13,208 nt of DNA from Phoronis ovalis (taxonomy: Eukaryota; Phoronida; Phoronidae): contig JAOXYB010039695.1 of the NCBI GenBank assembly GCA_028565635.1, positions 1 to 13,208 on the forward strand. Reading direction: 5' to 3'. The first letter of the stretch is position 1. Every line of letters starts with the position of its first letter. Both the position numbers and the translations under genes were made by a program. The notes under the pieces were generated by a model. That model was not told where the DNA came from. It did not search any database and saw nothing but the letters and a program-made list of their open reading frames with translations. This document shows positions 1-11,000 of this stretch, one piece after another.

Positions 1-78
1 AATGTAAAAAAACAATAATGTTAAAAAAATATCCTACACATTGGATGGGCATTAGACATGACAAATGTCTTGTTTAAG

Positions 79-290
79 GTACGAAGAAGATGATCCAGAA
101 TTTCAGAAAATCTATGGAGTAGCTAAAGATGCTTTGGAAGTATTTGGAAATGGATTTGCAACAGACTTCCTTCCAGACTGCTTGGAATTTATTGAACAGA
201 AAAAGTGGAAAGATTTTAAGGCTATAACAGACTATTTTTTGGGTATCATCTATGGCAAACTTAAAGAACATCGTGAAACATATGATCCTG
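79..290 (+). CDS. P450 exon a (F-G helix region), first in window
   Basis: This exon reads YEEDDPEFQKIY... to ...YDPG and corresponds to the segment after the FGKR-type stretch of CYP1/CYP17 proteins, up to the DPEN motif. The acceptor is placed at the AG of 77-78, preceded by a T-rich run. The first base completes a codon begun in an upstream exon. The donor is G|GTAATA at 290/291, in phase 1. The start is the least certain boundary of this gene, because another AG at 54-55 gives stops in all three frames. Confidence 0.8.
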
Positions 291-3200
291 GTAATAAAGA
301 CTTTAATTAAGTTTATTTTCTTTTGCCTAGTAATACACAGTTAGCTTGAAGTTAAAATTTACAAAAACTTCTGAGCAGTTAAATGGAAGGGACAGCGATT
401 ATATTAATTTATTAAAGTTATTAAGTTTTCTACTTCTAATCGTGCAGTTTTATTGTACTTCTGTGCACAAGTTTCATTACAGATGAGTGAGTTAACAGCG
501 GATATTTTGTTTTATGGAAACGCTACTTAGTTATAGCAATTACAGTTAAACTTCTATATTTTGTAGAGAATCTGCGTGATCTTACTGATTATTTGATTCA
601 CTTTGAGAAGCAGGCTGCCTTGGAAGAAGACTCTGAACTTTTCAAAGGGTTGACTGAGCAACATTTTGTTCAAGTCATTTCTGACGTCTTTGGGGGTACG
701 TTACATACAGCTTAATGCTTTAAGAAAGCTAGAAGAGACAAAAGCTGTTGTGCAAGTACGTAGCGGTTCAGGACAATATATGACGGATTTTTTTTGCGAA
801 AATGTGATTTGACTGTTTTCGCAGTATAAAGCTTCTTATAGCGAATTTTGTTCAAAGTTCCTTAAAGTTTAGTCTCAACTATTTATGTTTATTTATTTAA
901 CAGTTTTGCATTTTAATAGCTTATTTTTCTGTACTCTGTTTTCTAGCTGGTACAGACACATCTCGAGAAACTTTGTATTGGCTTCTTATGTTGTGTGTTC
1001 TTCATCCGGCTGTGCAAGACAAACTGTATGCCGAATTGGATAAAGTTGTTGGTAAGCTTTTGCTCCTGCTTATATGAGTTAAAAACAATTTTAGAAATTC
1101 GAGCCATATATAGAAACTGTATATTCATTACAAAGCAATTAATATAGTGGTTTTATACTTCTAAGACTTCAATCTTTTAATCTTTTGAAATAACATCAGT
1201 ATCAGCTAATATATTATTCTACAGAAGCATAGAATACCTGGTGGGGTATCTCAGAATATATATAAATTTGTGTGAAGCTTTTGTCATTTGCCTTGAATTA
1301 TAAACAAAAAATGTCATACTTTTCTGAACATTGATACTTAAAGATCGAGCTAGAATTAGATGACTGCATTGAGATAAAATGCTTTTTCCCAGGTAAAGAG
1401 CGAATGCCTTCTATCTCGGATTTGCCAAATCTGCCTTATTGTGAAGCAGTTTTGTATGAAACTTTGAGAATGAGCAGCATAGTACCAATGGCACTTCCAC
1501 ATACAACTACAGTGGACACTACTCTTTGTAAGTATTTTCACATATGCCGGATAATATGTAATTTGCAAGTCGTTTATATTGAGGGAGCTACAGTATGTAC
1601 AATACAGTATACTTTCTACACAAGGTATATCTTTGGTGCTGTTATATACATAACACATAGTCAGGGTTTTTACATTGGGCCTCACAACCTGGTACCAAAC
1701 ATTTTTGACATGTGCTCCCTTGGGGGTAGCTAGAGGTGTGGTTGGATGTAGCATTCAGTATTTATAGCTAAAAATGGTCAAATTTACAGTGATGTTGTTA
1801 CACTTGTAGTTGGTTGATAGTTTCCCTTCTGCCAGTTTTAAATTAGCATTTGCATAAGCCATGGGGCTTGTACCATGGCAGTCAAGTAATTTATATACAT
1901 ACTGTACCTGTCTTTATACTTTTTAAGATTAGGAAATTATGGGAATAATCCATGAGGGATCATGTATGACTATGTGGGCTCTGTTGTATTAGCAATAGAT
2001 GCATTTTAAAATATTTTATTACCAATCCTGTTTTATCATTTATTTTCTAAAATTAAAATATTCCGATTGGACAAGTAGGACCAATGCTATGATAACAGTA
2101 CAAATGCCATTTACATATTTTGTATACATTCAACTTAAACTATTTAAATCATTCTGTAATTATTTTTCTCTGATTTTATCAGAGGTATACCATTTTGGGT
2201 TAAAATATTTTAACTTAAAAGTTTTTGAAATGTTAAATTCAAAGGAATATAAGTAAAACATTTCTAAAGCTATATAGTTGAAACTCTGCAAAAAGTTTTT
2301 TACATTTTATCTCAGATTGTTAAAATTTTACTTTAATTAATAAAATTTATTTAAAACATCAATTTTTAAAATTTGTGCATCCGAAAATATCAACAAAATT
2401 GAGGTGGCAAAATTCTTTTGATAATTCATATTTCTTAGCAATTCAAGTAAACTGAGACATGGTTTTGTCACTATATATGTATGAAATATGTGTGCAAAGT
2501 TTACTAATGTAATATGAGAGTTTTTTACTTAATATCTGGTATATTCTTTTGAATTTTACATTTTAAAGCAGAGTGGCAACTGCACAGGTCACACAATCAA
2601 CTCAGAGAAAAACAACGTACAGATTTAGAACGTTTGAGTTGTATACTTTCAAAATACATGTACTATTATTTGTCCATCTTCTCATTTAAATAGCTAAAAT
2701 TTGACTCAACATACAAAGTGTGACTGAATAAATTGTACCAAACAATATTCGCTACCTTAGGTGGTTAACCTTGAAGGGTGTATAAACCTAGTATTTTTTT
2801 ACATCCAGATGGTAATCATATTCTTTGTTATTATAAGAACTAGCAGAATTGTAATTATTGTGACTACTTCAGTAAAGGTGTGGCATATTCCCATGATTAA
2901 ATTATTATGTCAGCTGCAAATGTATTATTAGCAGCAGAATATATTCTAGCTTAAGGTTCCACATTTTTTTGTTTCAGGCGGCTATGATGTTCCAAAAGAC
3001 ACTCTAGTCTTACTTAACTTGTTTGACTTACACTTTGATCCTAGTGAATGGAAGGAGCCCAAGAAGTTCTACCCTGAAAGATTTCTCGACGAAGATGGCA
3101 CTTTTGCACCAAAGCCCCGAGCTCTGATGCCTTTCTCTGCAGGCAGACGTGTTTGTGTTGGTGAAGCCCTAGCTAAGAAAGAATTACACTACATAATTGC

Positions 3201-3348
3201 TCTGATGTTTCATCAGTTCGAGTTTAATATTCCTGAAGGTGGAGAAGAGAAACCTGATATCAATGGAACAACAACATTCCTTGCTCGAGTTGCTAAAGAT
3301 TTTAAAGTCATTATCAAGAAAAGATGCAAAATTGAGAGAGAAATCTGA
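79..3348 (+). CDS. CYP17A1-like: Cytochrome P450, CYP17-like, 3' part of gene (five exons)
   Basis: The join is 79-290, 567-695, 947-1051, 1393-1527 and 2978-3348, giving about 316 residues, against roughly 500 for a full microsomal P450. The N-terminal anchor and the first 180 or so residues lie upstream of the window. Every junction is GT/AG and the reading frame carries through. Motifs in order are DPENLRDLTD, I-helix GAGTDT (oxygen activation), K-helix ETLR, PERF, and the haem loop PFSAGRRVCVG with the cysteine ligand at 3154-3156. By recall, the blocks SELF..., VPMALPH...VDTTL and the PERFL segment follow human CYP17A1 better than CYP1 or CYP2. P450s of this group are haem monooxygenases on the ER membrane that use NADPH-P450 reductase. 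Vertebrate CYP17A1 does steroid 17-hydroxylation and 17,20-lysis. The invertebrate substrate cannot be read from sequence. No break is seen within the chosen exons, so the gene looks functional. Confidence 0.93.
567..695 (+). CDS. P450 exon b (DPEN motif to start of I-helix)
   Basis: The acceptor is TTTTGTAG|AG and the donor is GGG G|GTACG. The split codon G|AG restores the glutamate of the conserved DPEN-LRDLTD motif. The exon ends just inside the I-helix at ...DVFG, and the next split codon G|CT gives the alanine of AGTDT. The match of both split codons to conserved residues fixes both borders. Confidence 0.93.
947..1051 (+). CDS. P450 exon c (I-helix and J-helix)
   Basis: The acceptor is TGTTTTCTAG|CTGG and the donor is TTG|GTAAGC. 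The exon encodes the I-helix AGTDTSRETL. Its acidic-Thr pair (D-T) at 955-960 is the usual proton-delivery site of P450s. HPAVQDKLYAELD follows and matches the J-helix region, where related proteins read HNPQVKKKLYEEID. Confidence 0.94.
1052..1392 (+). other. P450 intron (341 bases)
   Basis: This is AT-rich intron sequence between the I-helix exon and the K-helix exon, with GTAAGC at the 5' end and CCCAG at the 3' end. I see no second gene or ordered repeat in it. Confidence 0.8.
1393..1527 (+). CDS. P450 exon d (K-helix ExxR)
   Basis: The acceptor is TTTTTCCCAG|GTAAAG and the donor is CTTT|GTAAGT. The exon carries ISDLPNLPYCEAVLYETLR, with the invariant ExxR at 1458-1469. VPMALPH and VDTTL follow, a pattern close to the CYP17 sequence VAPMLIPH...VDSSI. 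The exon's frame stays open past the donor, but that downstream peptide is intronic. Confidence 0.94.
1528..2977 (+). other. P450 long intron (1,450 bases)
   Basis: This intron separates the K-helix exon from the last exon and is four to six times longer than the other P450 introns in view. It begins GTAAGT and ends TTTCAG. It is AT-rich, and most of its open frames are short and lack any family motif. A small inverted repeat, GCCATGG...CCATGGC (1858-1879, 8-base loop), is present. I see no supported exon, because the flanking exons join directly in phase. Confidence 0.75.
2978..3348 (+). CDS. P450 last exon (PERF, haem-binding loop, C-terminus)
   Basis: The acceptor is TTTGTTTCAG|GCGG and the stop is TGA at 3346-3348. 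The exon encodes YDVPKDTLV, the PERF motif (3073-3084), and the haem-binding loop FSAGRRVCVG with its cysteine ligand. The L-helix follows, then a C-terminal tail ending KKRCKIEREI. The length after the haem cysteine is normal for microsomal P450s, so the C-terminus is complete. Confidence 0.96.
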
Positions 3349-4900
3349 TTTTATGTTGTCTAATTTAATTTTAATAGACAGAAATGCACTTCTCTTGTCC
3401 ACCTAGATTCAATATAAATAGATATCTGATAATTGTAGCAGTGTGATTATATGGACCTCTAGGCTAATATATTAATTAATACAGGTTACATTATGTTCCA
3501 AAGAGATGTAATACTAAGAAACTGTTGCAATTATATGTATTTTTCTTATCGTTTCCACACTGAGAAAGTAAGGATTTATATGCTTTCCAAGAGAATATTT
3601 AATGAAAGCGCTACGCTTTGGTAATGTTGATAGTTTGATATCTGGAAAATATTTTTAATTTAGTTTTTATCGTCGAAGCCAGATGAAATGCCATATGCTC
3701 TAAAAATATAAATTACATATATAGTATTTTATATAGTTTTTATACATCCATCGAAAACAGTGTGTTATAGTGTAACATTATTCAGTGTAAGTCCGCCAAG
3801 GCAATCTGGAAATGGATTGACTTAATTAATATATTATACGCATTCTGATAGCAAAACTTGTATGTCACCACAGATTCTTTGTATTTCACATTATTTTTGT
3901 TTAACTTGTTAGAAGCTCAGCAAATATGTTTACTTTTCAACACATGGTACATCATTCCATCTGTACTGTTTAACAAGCCTAATCGTCAGTATATGCAACC
4001 ACGTGGTTCGGTCTTTCTGATACTGATGTTTCTGTACTGTAACTAAACCTGCTTTTGATATCAAAATGTGGGGAAGCATTCTTTGCTTGTGGAGCAATTT
4101 TATTTTATGCATCACAAGGAAAACCTGGAAGCACCTGTTGCTGTAACATTGTTATTTTTCAAATATCAAAAGGTAAAATCTGCCACATTGACAGAATATC
4201 TTGTTGGTTTCCAGTTTCTCAGACCAGTTCCCTTCATATCTCCAGTTTGGGCTGACAGTTGCTATTTTTGTATTCCAATTAACTTTTTAATGTCGTCAAC
4301 AATGTTATCATTGTTATAACGCTTCACTGCCTCTGCTTAAATGGTGTGTTGGGTATTGACAAGGAAAGAGAAAAGTCCAAAGAGTTCTCTTCATGTTGGC
4401 CACTGTGAGTGCCCCCAGGGTAAGAAAATTCCCATCGAAACCTGGAGTAGATATTTGTGATCCTTTGAATAAATTTGTGCCTAATACATTTGATGGAAAA
4501 TAAACCCTCTTGTCCATAAAAATGCTGGGACTATTAACTATCGAGCTAAAACTTTGCTTCATGCTGTAAACTACAGGACCTTAAAACCCTGGTTGTATGA
4601 GTATATGAACCATATGAAAGCTTAAGCACAGAATTAATTTTCTCATCCACTTCAACTGCAGTAATTTTTTTAAATAATATTTTGTCTTGTGAATTTTTTT
4701 TCAAGTGACAAATCGAGATAATTTTGTTTGATATAACTGATTGTAGACCACCTGGTGTTAAAATGTGGAAGCTGACAGAAAACCTTATCACAAGGGGGCG
4801 TTACACTGATTGATAGCAAATGCCGACTTGTAACGGGATTAATGAGCCCCTAATGAGCATTCTTAACTATTCAATAAATACTGGGGTTTTTTTTGTAATC
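3349..4900 (+). other. P450 3' flank/UTR with candidate poly(A) signals; possible decayed element
   Basis: No intact gene is seen. AATAAA hexamers occur at 4468-4473, 4499-4504 and 4873-4878. The last is followed by a run of T and GT-rich sequence typical of a cleavage region, but it lies 1.5 kb from the stop. An AATATA variant sits near 3411. Between about 3858 and 4620, short broken frames faintly resemble transposase fragments (see findings). The true end of the P450 transcript cannot be fixed from sequence alone. Confidence 0.4.
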
Positions 4901-7155
4901 TTAAAAAGGTAAAAACCGCTGGGTGCATATTGAGCTGTAACCTAAAAACTGATTTTATAATTTAGTTTGTAAGATAAAATCAAAACATGCGCATGTGTTC
5001 CCGAGGTGGGGGGACATGCCAATATATAGGTATATATATACATGTGCCGTCTCAAGATGGAATTTTTTACCGTCTAGGATATTTCAGGATGTATTTTGTG
5101 TTGGGGATATTTCAGGATGGGGTTTTTGATTGTTTCGAAAGAAATTACATTTTTTGGGTATAGTATTTTTACTTTTTTAGCTATTTCAGATCCAATCAAT
5201 ATCAATATAAGTAACTGTCTTTCTGCTCACCGGCTGCCTGGGTGACGCTTTCTAACGTAATTTCCCATTAATTTGATTGACCTTTTTTCTTGAGAATAAA
5301 TCTTTGTTTTACGGATCTTACTGGTTTAATTTTCACGTTATTTCAGTGACTTCTATATTATTTAACATTTTCCAGTCCAAAACAAAATCTCCTTTTCTAT
5401 TTTATTATTTTGCATTTTAAATAAATGCATGATAAAAAAATAAATTTTTAAGTACGAAACTTTATTTGAATACATGCACTATAGCATAGGTAGGACTAAA
5501 TGTAATCAGTTCGGTATCATAACGAAATACCAGTAACTGTTACGAAACAATTAGACGCGGTTCGTTTTGATGACTTATTAAATTACGCTTTGATAGTAAT
5601 CCGATGCAAAAGCTAATAATTAAGTTTCTTTATACTATTAAGTACACGGTCATTAACGCTACAGAAGATATGTAAAAAAGGAAATATATTTGGTAAGAGA
5701 CTGAAACCCACAATATTAAAATTTATAAAAACATACATGTTGCTTTTTGAATGCATAAAATTAAAATATACATTATGCATCTCTAAGGTTCATGAAAGAG
5801 CAAGAAAAGGATATGGTAATAATAATATCTTAGCTAGAATTGGTGGCATGTAGACAGCAGAATTTTTTTGGTCATATCACACATGACTAAAAGTATCACA
5901 ATTAATAATAAATATTTTTGCATGTGCAGGCTAGCGGAAGAATAGTTTAAATAATTCTGTTGCTTCATTCGTATTGTATAAATATATTTGTTTTTTCCGC
6001 ATTTGTTATTATTGTCGCTATAATTATTGTTTTATTGACCATAGGATTTCTAACTAGAAATATAACACTCTATTCGTGTTTATTTACTGTCCTTAAATCA
6101 ACATTATTTCACCTCAAAGTGAGAAAACTTCTAGATTACATGACTAAGGATAATACCTGGGGATAATACACATAATACATATACTACTGTGTTTACTAAA
6201 CACCCCAAACAAATGCTGTATTCCCATGTACAACGTGCCTAATCAATAGACAAGAACTCAGTAGCAATAGTCAAGTTAATTCAGTCGAATTTCCCGCGCC
6301 TACCTCCTGGTATAGATGTCTCCTATTGAATGATAACATGTACATAATAATATGATACCTCACCCACAACTAAACAATACTTGCCTAGACAACTCCCGGG
6401 GGACAATTGCACACATGCCGGGCACGTGGATCTGATTTACAGACGGTTTATGTTTAGGAATTTTAAAATTAGTTTTAAGTTAATTCGTCGATTTTCATTA
6501 ATTTGTACTCGTATGTTTTTATTTTACAGTTTCACATATATAGTCCATACATTTGCACCGAGGTGGTTTCTTTCCAAATGCCGCAAAATTCATTTTAAAG
6601 CATCCAAGTTATAAGTTCACCCATCCCTGGAGAATTCAGACACTACTTATTACACTTTTTCTGCTCTTCACACATCTCGAAGACGCAGAGAGAAATTTAG
6701 AGAAATAAAAACTTTCTTTTATAAAACAGAATAACACATGTTCCCTTCCCAGGTCTGGAACATATATGAATCAATGATAATAAGTGTTGCTTTCGAACTC
6801 TAGCTGCTTCAAGAATTACCAGGATTTTGAATCAATTCCAAATATTATTATGAGCGCTATTCTTTTAGGGGGGCAGACGTTAATATTTATACTTCTAACA
6901 CTGAAATGTTTATAAAGCAGCCTCTTAATAGGGCTCATTTTTCAATCAGCATTACGTAATTGCAAGTTTGTGCAACTACAATTTAGTAACACAACAATTT
7001 TTCAACTGAAAAGTTCCATCATTAGTTTAAATTTTATAATTTCTTTAGCAAAAACCCTCCCTGAAATTTGCTATTTGTTTTTTGTATTACACTGTCCAAA
7101 AAGTGGAAATTTGATATAAGTTAATCCGCATAAATCAGACATTAGTAAGGTTTAC
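4901..7155. other. AT-rich intergenic region
   Basis: This stretch lies between the P450 gene and the promoter of the next gene. Apart from the small tandem repeat at 5051-5123 and a few GC-richer patches (for example 6290-6320 and 6390-6430), I see no gene, tRNA or long repeat. The longest open frames are AT-biased, lack an ATG in good context and lack splice logic, so they look like chance. Confidence 0.6.
5051..5123. repeat. Short degenerate tandem repeat
   Basis: The 15-mer GGATATTTCAGGATG occurs exactly at 5077-5091 and again at 5105-5119, a 28-base period. A weaker related unit (CTCAAGATGG plus a T-rich run) lies at about 5051-5066. Each copy is followed by a T/G-rich stretch. Just upstream, 5021-5045 is a short TA-rich microsatellite-like run. 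Confidence 0.6.
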
Positions 7156-7163
7156 TATAAAAG
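7156..7163 (+). promoter_or_regulatory. TATA box of the second gene
   Basis: TATAAAAG is a near-perfect TATA element. It lies about 30 bases before the likely start of a short leader exon that ends in a consensus donor at 7214/7215. That spacing is what RNA polymerase II core promoters show. No transcript data are available, so the start site (about 7185-7190) is inferred. Confidence 0.5.
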
Positions 7164-7186
7164 ACATGTATAACAACATTCGCTAG

Positions 7187-7214
7187 AAGCCGCACAAACC
7201 GGTAGCTGCAAAAG
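7187..7214 (+). other. Probable non-coding 5' leader exon
   Basis: The sequence after the TATA box ends AAAAG|GTGAGT, a consensus splice donor. If spliced to the acceptor at 7710-7711, the leader has no ATG before 7730. It carries an in-frame stop (TAG, 7203-7205) upstream of that ATG, which supports 7730 as the true start codon. The left edge is approximate. Confidence 0.45.
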
Positions 7215-7711
7215 GTGAGTAAAACCAATTATATTGTTACATGGAAACAATTGAAATTAAAAAATCTGCAAATTGCACTAATCCTTAGAATATTGTATAC
7301 AAAGTGTTATTAATATAAGCAAATAGTCTGTTCTTTCAAAAAATATAAATACGGTATTTCAAAAATATGACTGAAATTTTGGTGGTATTGTTTGCCTGTT
7401 TAATTTTGCATGTGCTTTTGCACGATAATTTCCAGAATACATCATCAGTATAATTTATTTGAATAATCTAAATCCAATATTATTTTTATTGCTTGTGTAA
7501 TTTAATATTACTTACTTTACTACATTTTTGTTCTTAATGACGCAAAATACTTTTTATTAAAAACAAATCAAAAATATATTTTAGCTGGCCGTTGATTTGC
7601 AAACCTGAAAGCCAGACATTTTAACGAATATTTTTTTTGGCTGTACGTAGAGTGGGATTAGGAATATAATTTTGTTTCAAACGCAATTCGGTTGCGTATT
7701 TTTTTTTTCAG
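7215..7711 (+). other. Intron in the 5' leader (497 bases)
   Basis: It begins GTGAGT and ends with a long T run and CAG at 7709-7711, a strong acceptor. It is AT-rich with no recognisable insert. Confidence 0.5.
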
Positions 7712-7729
7712 AATACAACAGAGTTGAGA

Positions 7730-8070
7730 ATGGAAACGAATTTTGAACACATTAATGTTGACGTTGTATCAACAGGTGAAAATCAGAAACATTATGGTAG
7801 TGCTGCAACAATGAACATTTTATCAAATTCCCAAGAAGAAGACAGCAATAGCTATAACCAATACATTTCAAAGAATAATTCCATATTTACCGCAAAATTA
7901 CAAGAGGGAAAGTGTAATGAAAAAAATCTGAAACGGAGCGTCAGAAACGAAGAAAACAGAAGTGAAATAGCTTTTTACTACGTCCGAAAATCTCCCTCAA
8001 AGTCCAAAGTGATGGAGCAGAAAATTGTAAAAGATTTCGCAACCACATTTGAAAACCTAGCAAGGAAAAG
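7730..8070 (+). CDS. Second gene, coding exon 1 (polar N-terminus)
   Basis: The acceptor is T(10)CAG at 7711, the start is ATG at 7730, and the donor is AAAAG|GTGAGA. The 113 residues start METNFEHINVDVV. They are low in hydrophobics, include NSQEEDSNS and several Lys/Arg-rich patches, and end with a short helix-like KDFATTFENLARK. The exon ends in phase 2, and AG|G restores an Arg codon. Confidence 0.82.
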
Positions 8071-11000
8071 GTGAGAAATAGCAAACATTTAAACAGATTT
8101 TAGAGGATGCAATCAAGTTGCGAATTCAAAAGACCAGGGTTTTTTGAAAATCAAATAAAATGCTGGTAGCGAGTCGTTTTTAGCTCAGATTTTTTTTTCA
8201 ACGTGATAGTTCAAAGGTTAAGACTGTTTGAAAAGTAATTTTGCAAATACTAGAACTAGCATGAAATACCGGAATGAAATGAAATATACACAATTATCTG
8301 ATTTTTGCCTTATTTTCTTCATGTTTTTTAACTATAAGTTTGTGAAACACAATATTAAAATTAGTGAATAGTAAAAAATATTAACAGACCTAATATAATT
8401 ATAAGTTCTCACTGACTTCCTTTTCACTATCCTGACATAACCATATTTTCAGTAAATGAACGTCAAGGAATATAGTTCTGACAGTGATAGACAAAGTGTT
8501 TAGATTGCATGTTTTTCGTTTCGTTTGACAGGCTAGAGTCGACGTTTGTTGATGCAAAAATCTTCTCCACCCCTAAGCAATCACCATCATTAGTACATCG
8601 CGGTAAACGCTCGTTCCATTATAAAATGTCTCCAAAACCCCGTCTCACGATGTCTGTCATTGGCTGCTTACCGGACAACGTACAAAAAGTAAGTTATTTT
8701 ATTATACTTTGTCTTATTTAGCTATACGAGTTGTTGACATTTTTTATATTTACTATATAAATGTAATATGATTGTGTAATTGTTGGGTCATCAAATGAAT
8801 TTGAGCAGTGTTGCGTTACAACTGAATATATACATATATAAAGCATAAACATCATTCTGTTAAAACGTAAGAAATTCCCTTAAAATAGCAATGTAAACTG
8901 GCTGAAGGACGCACTTATATTAATTAAATTGTATGTTTATAACAGAATTGAAACGTCGATTTGTTGTTTTGTTAATTTCTCAATGTTGAATATAGTTATT
9001 TAGCAATACAATGTGTAAATACTTACTGTGTTGGTTCATACTCTCGTAGAGAAAGCCGACAAATTAAAGGAATAAAAAAAATCCGCACCTTATGAACGCT
9101 TACAGTTACACCTCTTGCAAAATTGAATAGCATTCTCCAGTCTTCACTGATACTCGACCATACCGCGACCGTTTCTAATTGCAGTTTCCTTTTGCACTGC
9201 ATGCTAGGGGATATTATGTAGGTTATATCACCAATTACAGTGCTGTCAATGTAAATTGTCTCGGCTGCAAACTAATTATAAAAGTGACAAATTGCTTTTC
9301 CTAAAACCTGTATAAAATTGGAAAATGTAAATGACTTTTTGTTGAATAAAAAAAGATATTCTTCAATGCTCCGAATTCTAACTAGAAAGGGATCCTACTG
9401 TACTATATTCCTAGAAGTAAATGTATTTCTTATTTTTATTTTATTCTGTCTACATACGACTTGGCATGAGTTTATTGTCAAGTGTGCAACACCAGTAGTT
9501 TCTGACCCTGCTACTCTACTTCCCAACTTGACTAAGTTTCTTCTCTAGTTTGATAATTAAAATACAAAACTATAATTAATATAGGCCTAATTTTAAAATA
9601 ACCAGTTATGGAAAAAAAAATGTGAAAGTTTAATTTGCAGAAAAAATACCCAGTCAAAATTTTCTGCAGTTACAAATAGGAAACTATGCACAAAATAACT
9701 TTACGTCTACATCTACAAAACCATTTGCATTAACTTTTGTTGCATTTTTTCTGATACTAGTCTAGTACCTAAATTTCAAAACTTAATAACTGTTGAGCAA
9801 ACCATATATATGTACACATTGTACACTGCTACATTTCTCAGACCGTCTTACGAAAACGCAGCACTAAACTCATTGAAAAAATGTGTCTGGAAATTCCTAC
9901 AGCTGACACAAAAACGCTTGTGTTTTGAATTCTTTTAAAACTTCGGTTCTTTTATTACTAACGTGAAAGAAATATACACTTAATGACACATGTAAAGGTA
10001 AATTCATCTAAGCTTTTAAAGTTACAAACTGCTTATTTGTGAATAAACATATAACATCTATATGTTATACTTAATCAATAGCTCTACAAACGATATGTTG
10101 TTTTTACGACACCTATACTATCATTTGATACTCTATTATTGTGCTGCATTATTAAACTGAGTCGATTTTAATTATTTTACTTCGAAACATTTATATCTGT
10201 TTCGTTGTTTTACAAATACAATTAGTATATAATTAAGGAGTTAATATGTGAAAAAACTACAAATTGATTTTTAATATTTGCGTTTCGAATAATGAGTTTC
10301 TTCAAACACATTCCAGGCACCTTTTGATTTATAATTGAACAGTGAAATATGATTTCGATGTGATAAACTCCAAATGTGAACAACAATAAAAAATAAAACT
10401 GTTCACTATATGTTTATACATATATTTCTACATATACTTTACGATACGACGAAGATAAATTACACTAAATTTGTTTTTTTGCACTAAATCATCAAATATA
10501 GTCATGTCTTGCTCCTGTCCATCACGATCGAATCGCGAGTTATGCTAGGAAAGTTCTCAATAAAAACGGCGGAGAAAATAATCAAATTAGTCCCATGGAG
10601 GGATGGTCACCTTTGTGAGGTTGCCCAGGTAAAGAGAAGGTAGGGAGCGCTCAAGAGAGAATATAGGGTTAAAGAGGGCACCACTTGGTAAGAAAGACCA
10701 TCCGGTTCAGCAAAAATGATAATTGACATAGTTATGGGGCACAAGGTTGTTTGCTATTTTTGATAGATCCGCAGATATTTCTGTAGAGACCTGATCTCTA
10801 TGACAACCTTAAACTGATAAGAAAGGAAGTAGATATTGACATTGTACCACCAAATGTGTTTTATATTTCAGGCAGTGAAAAGCTTTTCTATCAGTTATAA
10901 CCAGCAACACGTAACATTTGCCTTTCCCATCATGTCTGACATTTTGAAACGTTTTGTGACTGATTCAAGTTCTCGCTCAAGTTATCTGTCAACTGGTTTG

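Noticed and set aside
56-78. Alternative P450 exon start after the AG at 54-55
   Set aside because: All three frames from that point hit a stop before or within the conserved YEEDDPEF segment, so the AG at 77-78 is preferred.
1356-1754. Long open frame on the - strand over P450 exon d and the following intron
   Set aside because: It is an antisense shadow of a real coding exon on the + strand and has no motif.
1858-1879. Inverted repeat GCCATGG/CCATGGC
   Set aside because: A seven-base stem inside an intron with no further structure is not enough for an ncRNA or mobile-element call.
3605-3619. Perfect small hairpin AAAGCG-CTA-CGCTTT
   Set aside because: The stem is only six pairs and sits in P450 3' flank. 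Terminators of this type do not apply to animal genes.
5960-6166. Hydrophobic open frame resembling a small membrane protein
   Set aside because: It starts at TTG, is made of AT-rich codons that give Ile, Val and Leu by composition alone, and has no splice or promoter context.
9318-9548. Open frame inside the large intron of the second gene
   Set aside because: The flanking exons join in phase without it, and it has no good acceptor/donor pair or family motif.
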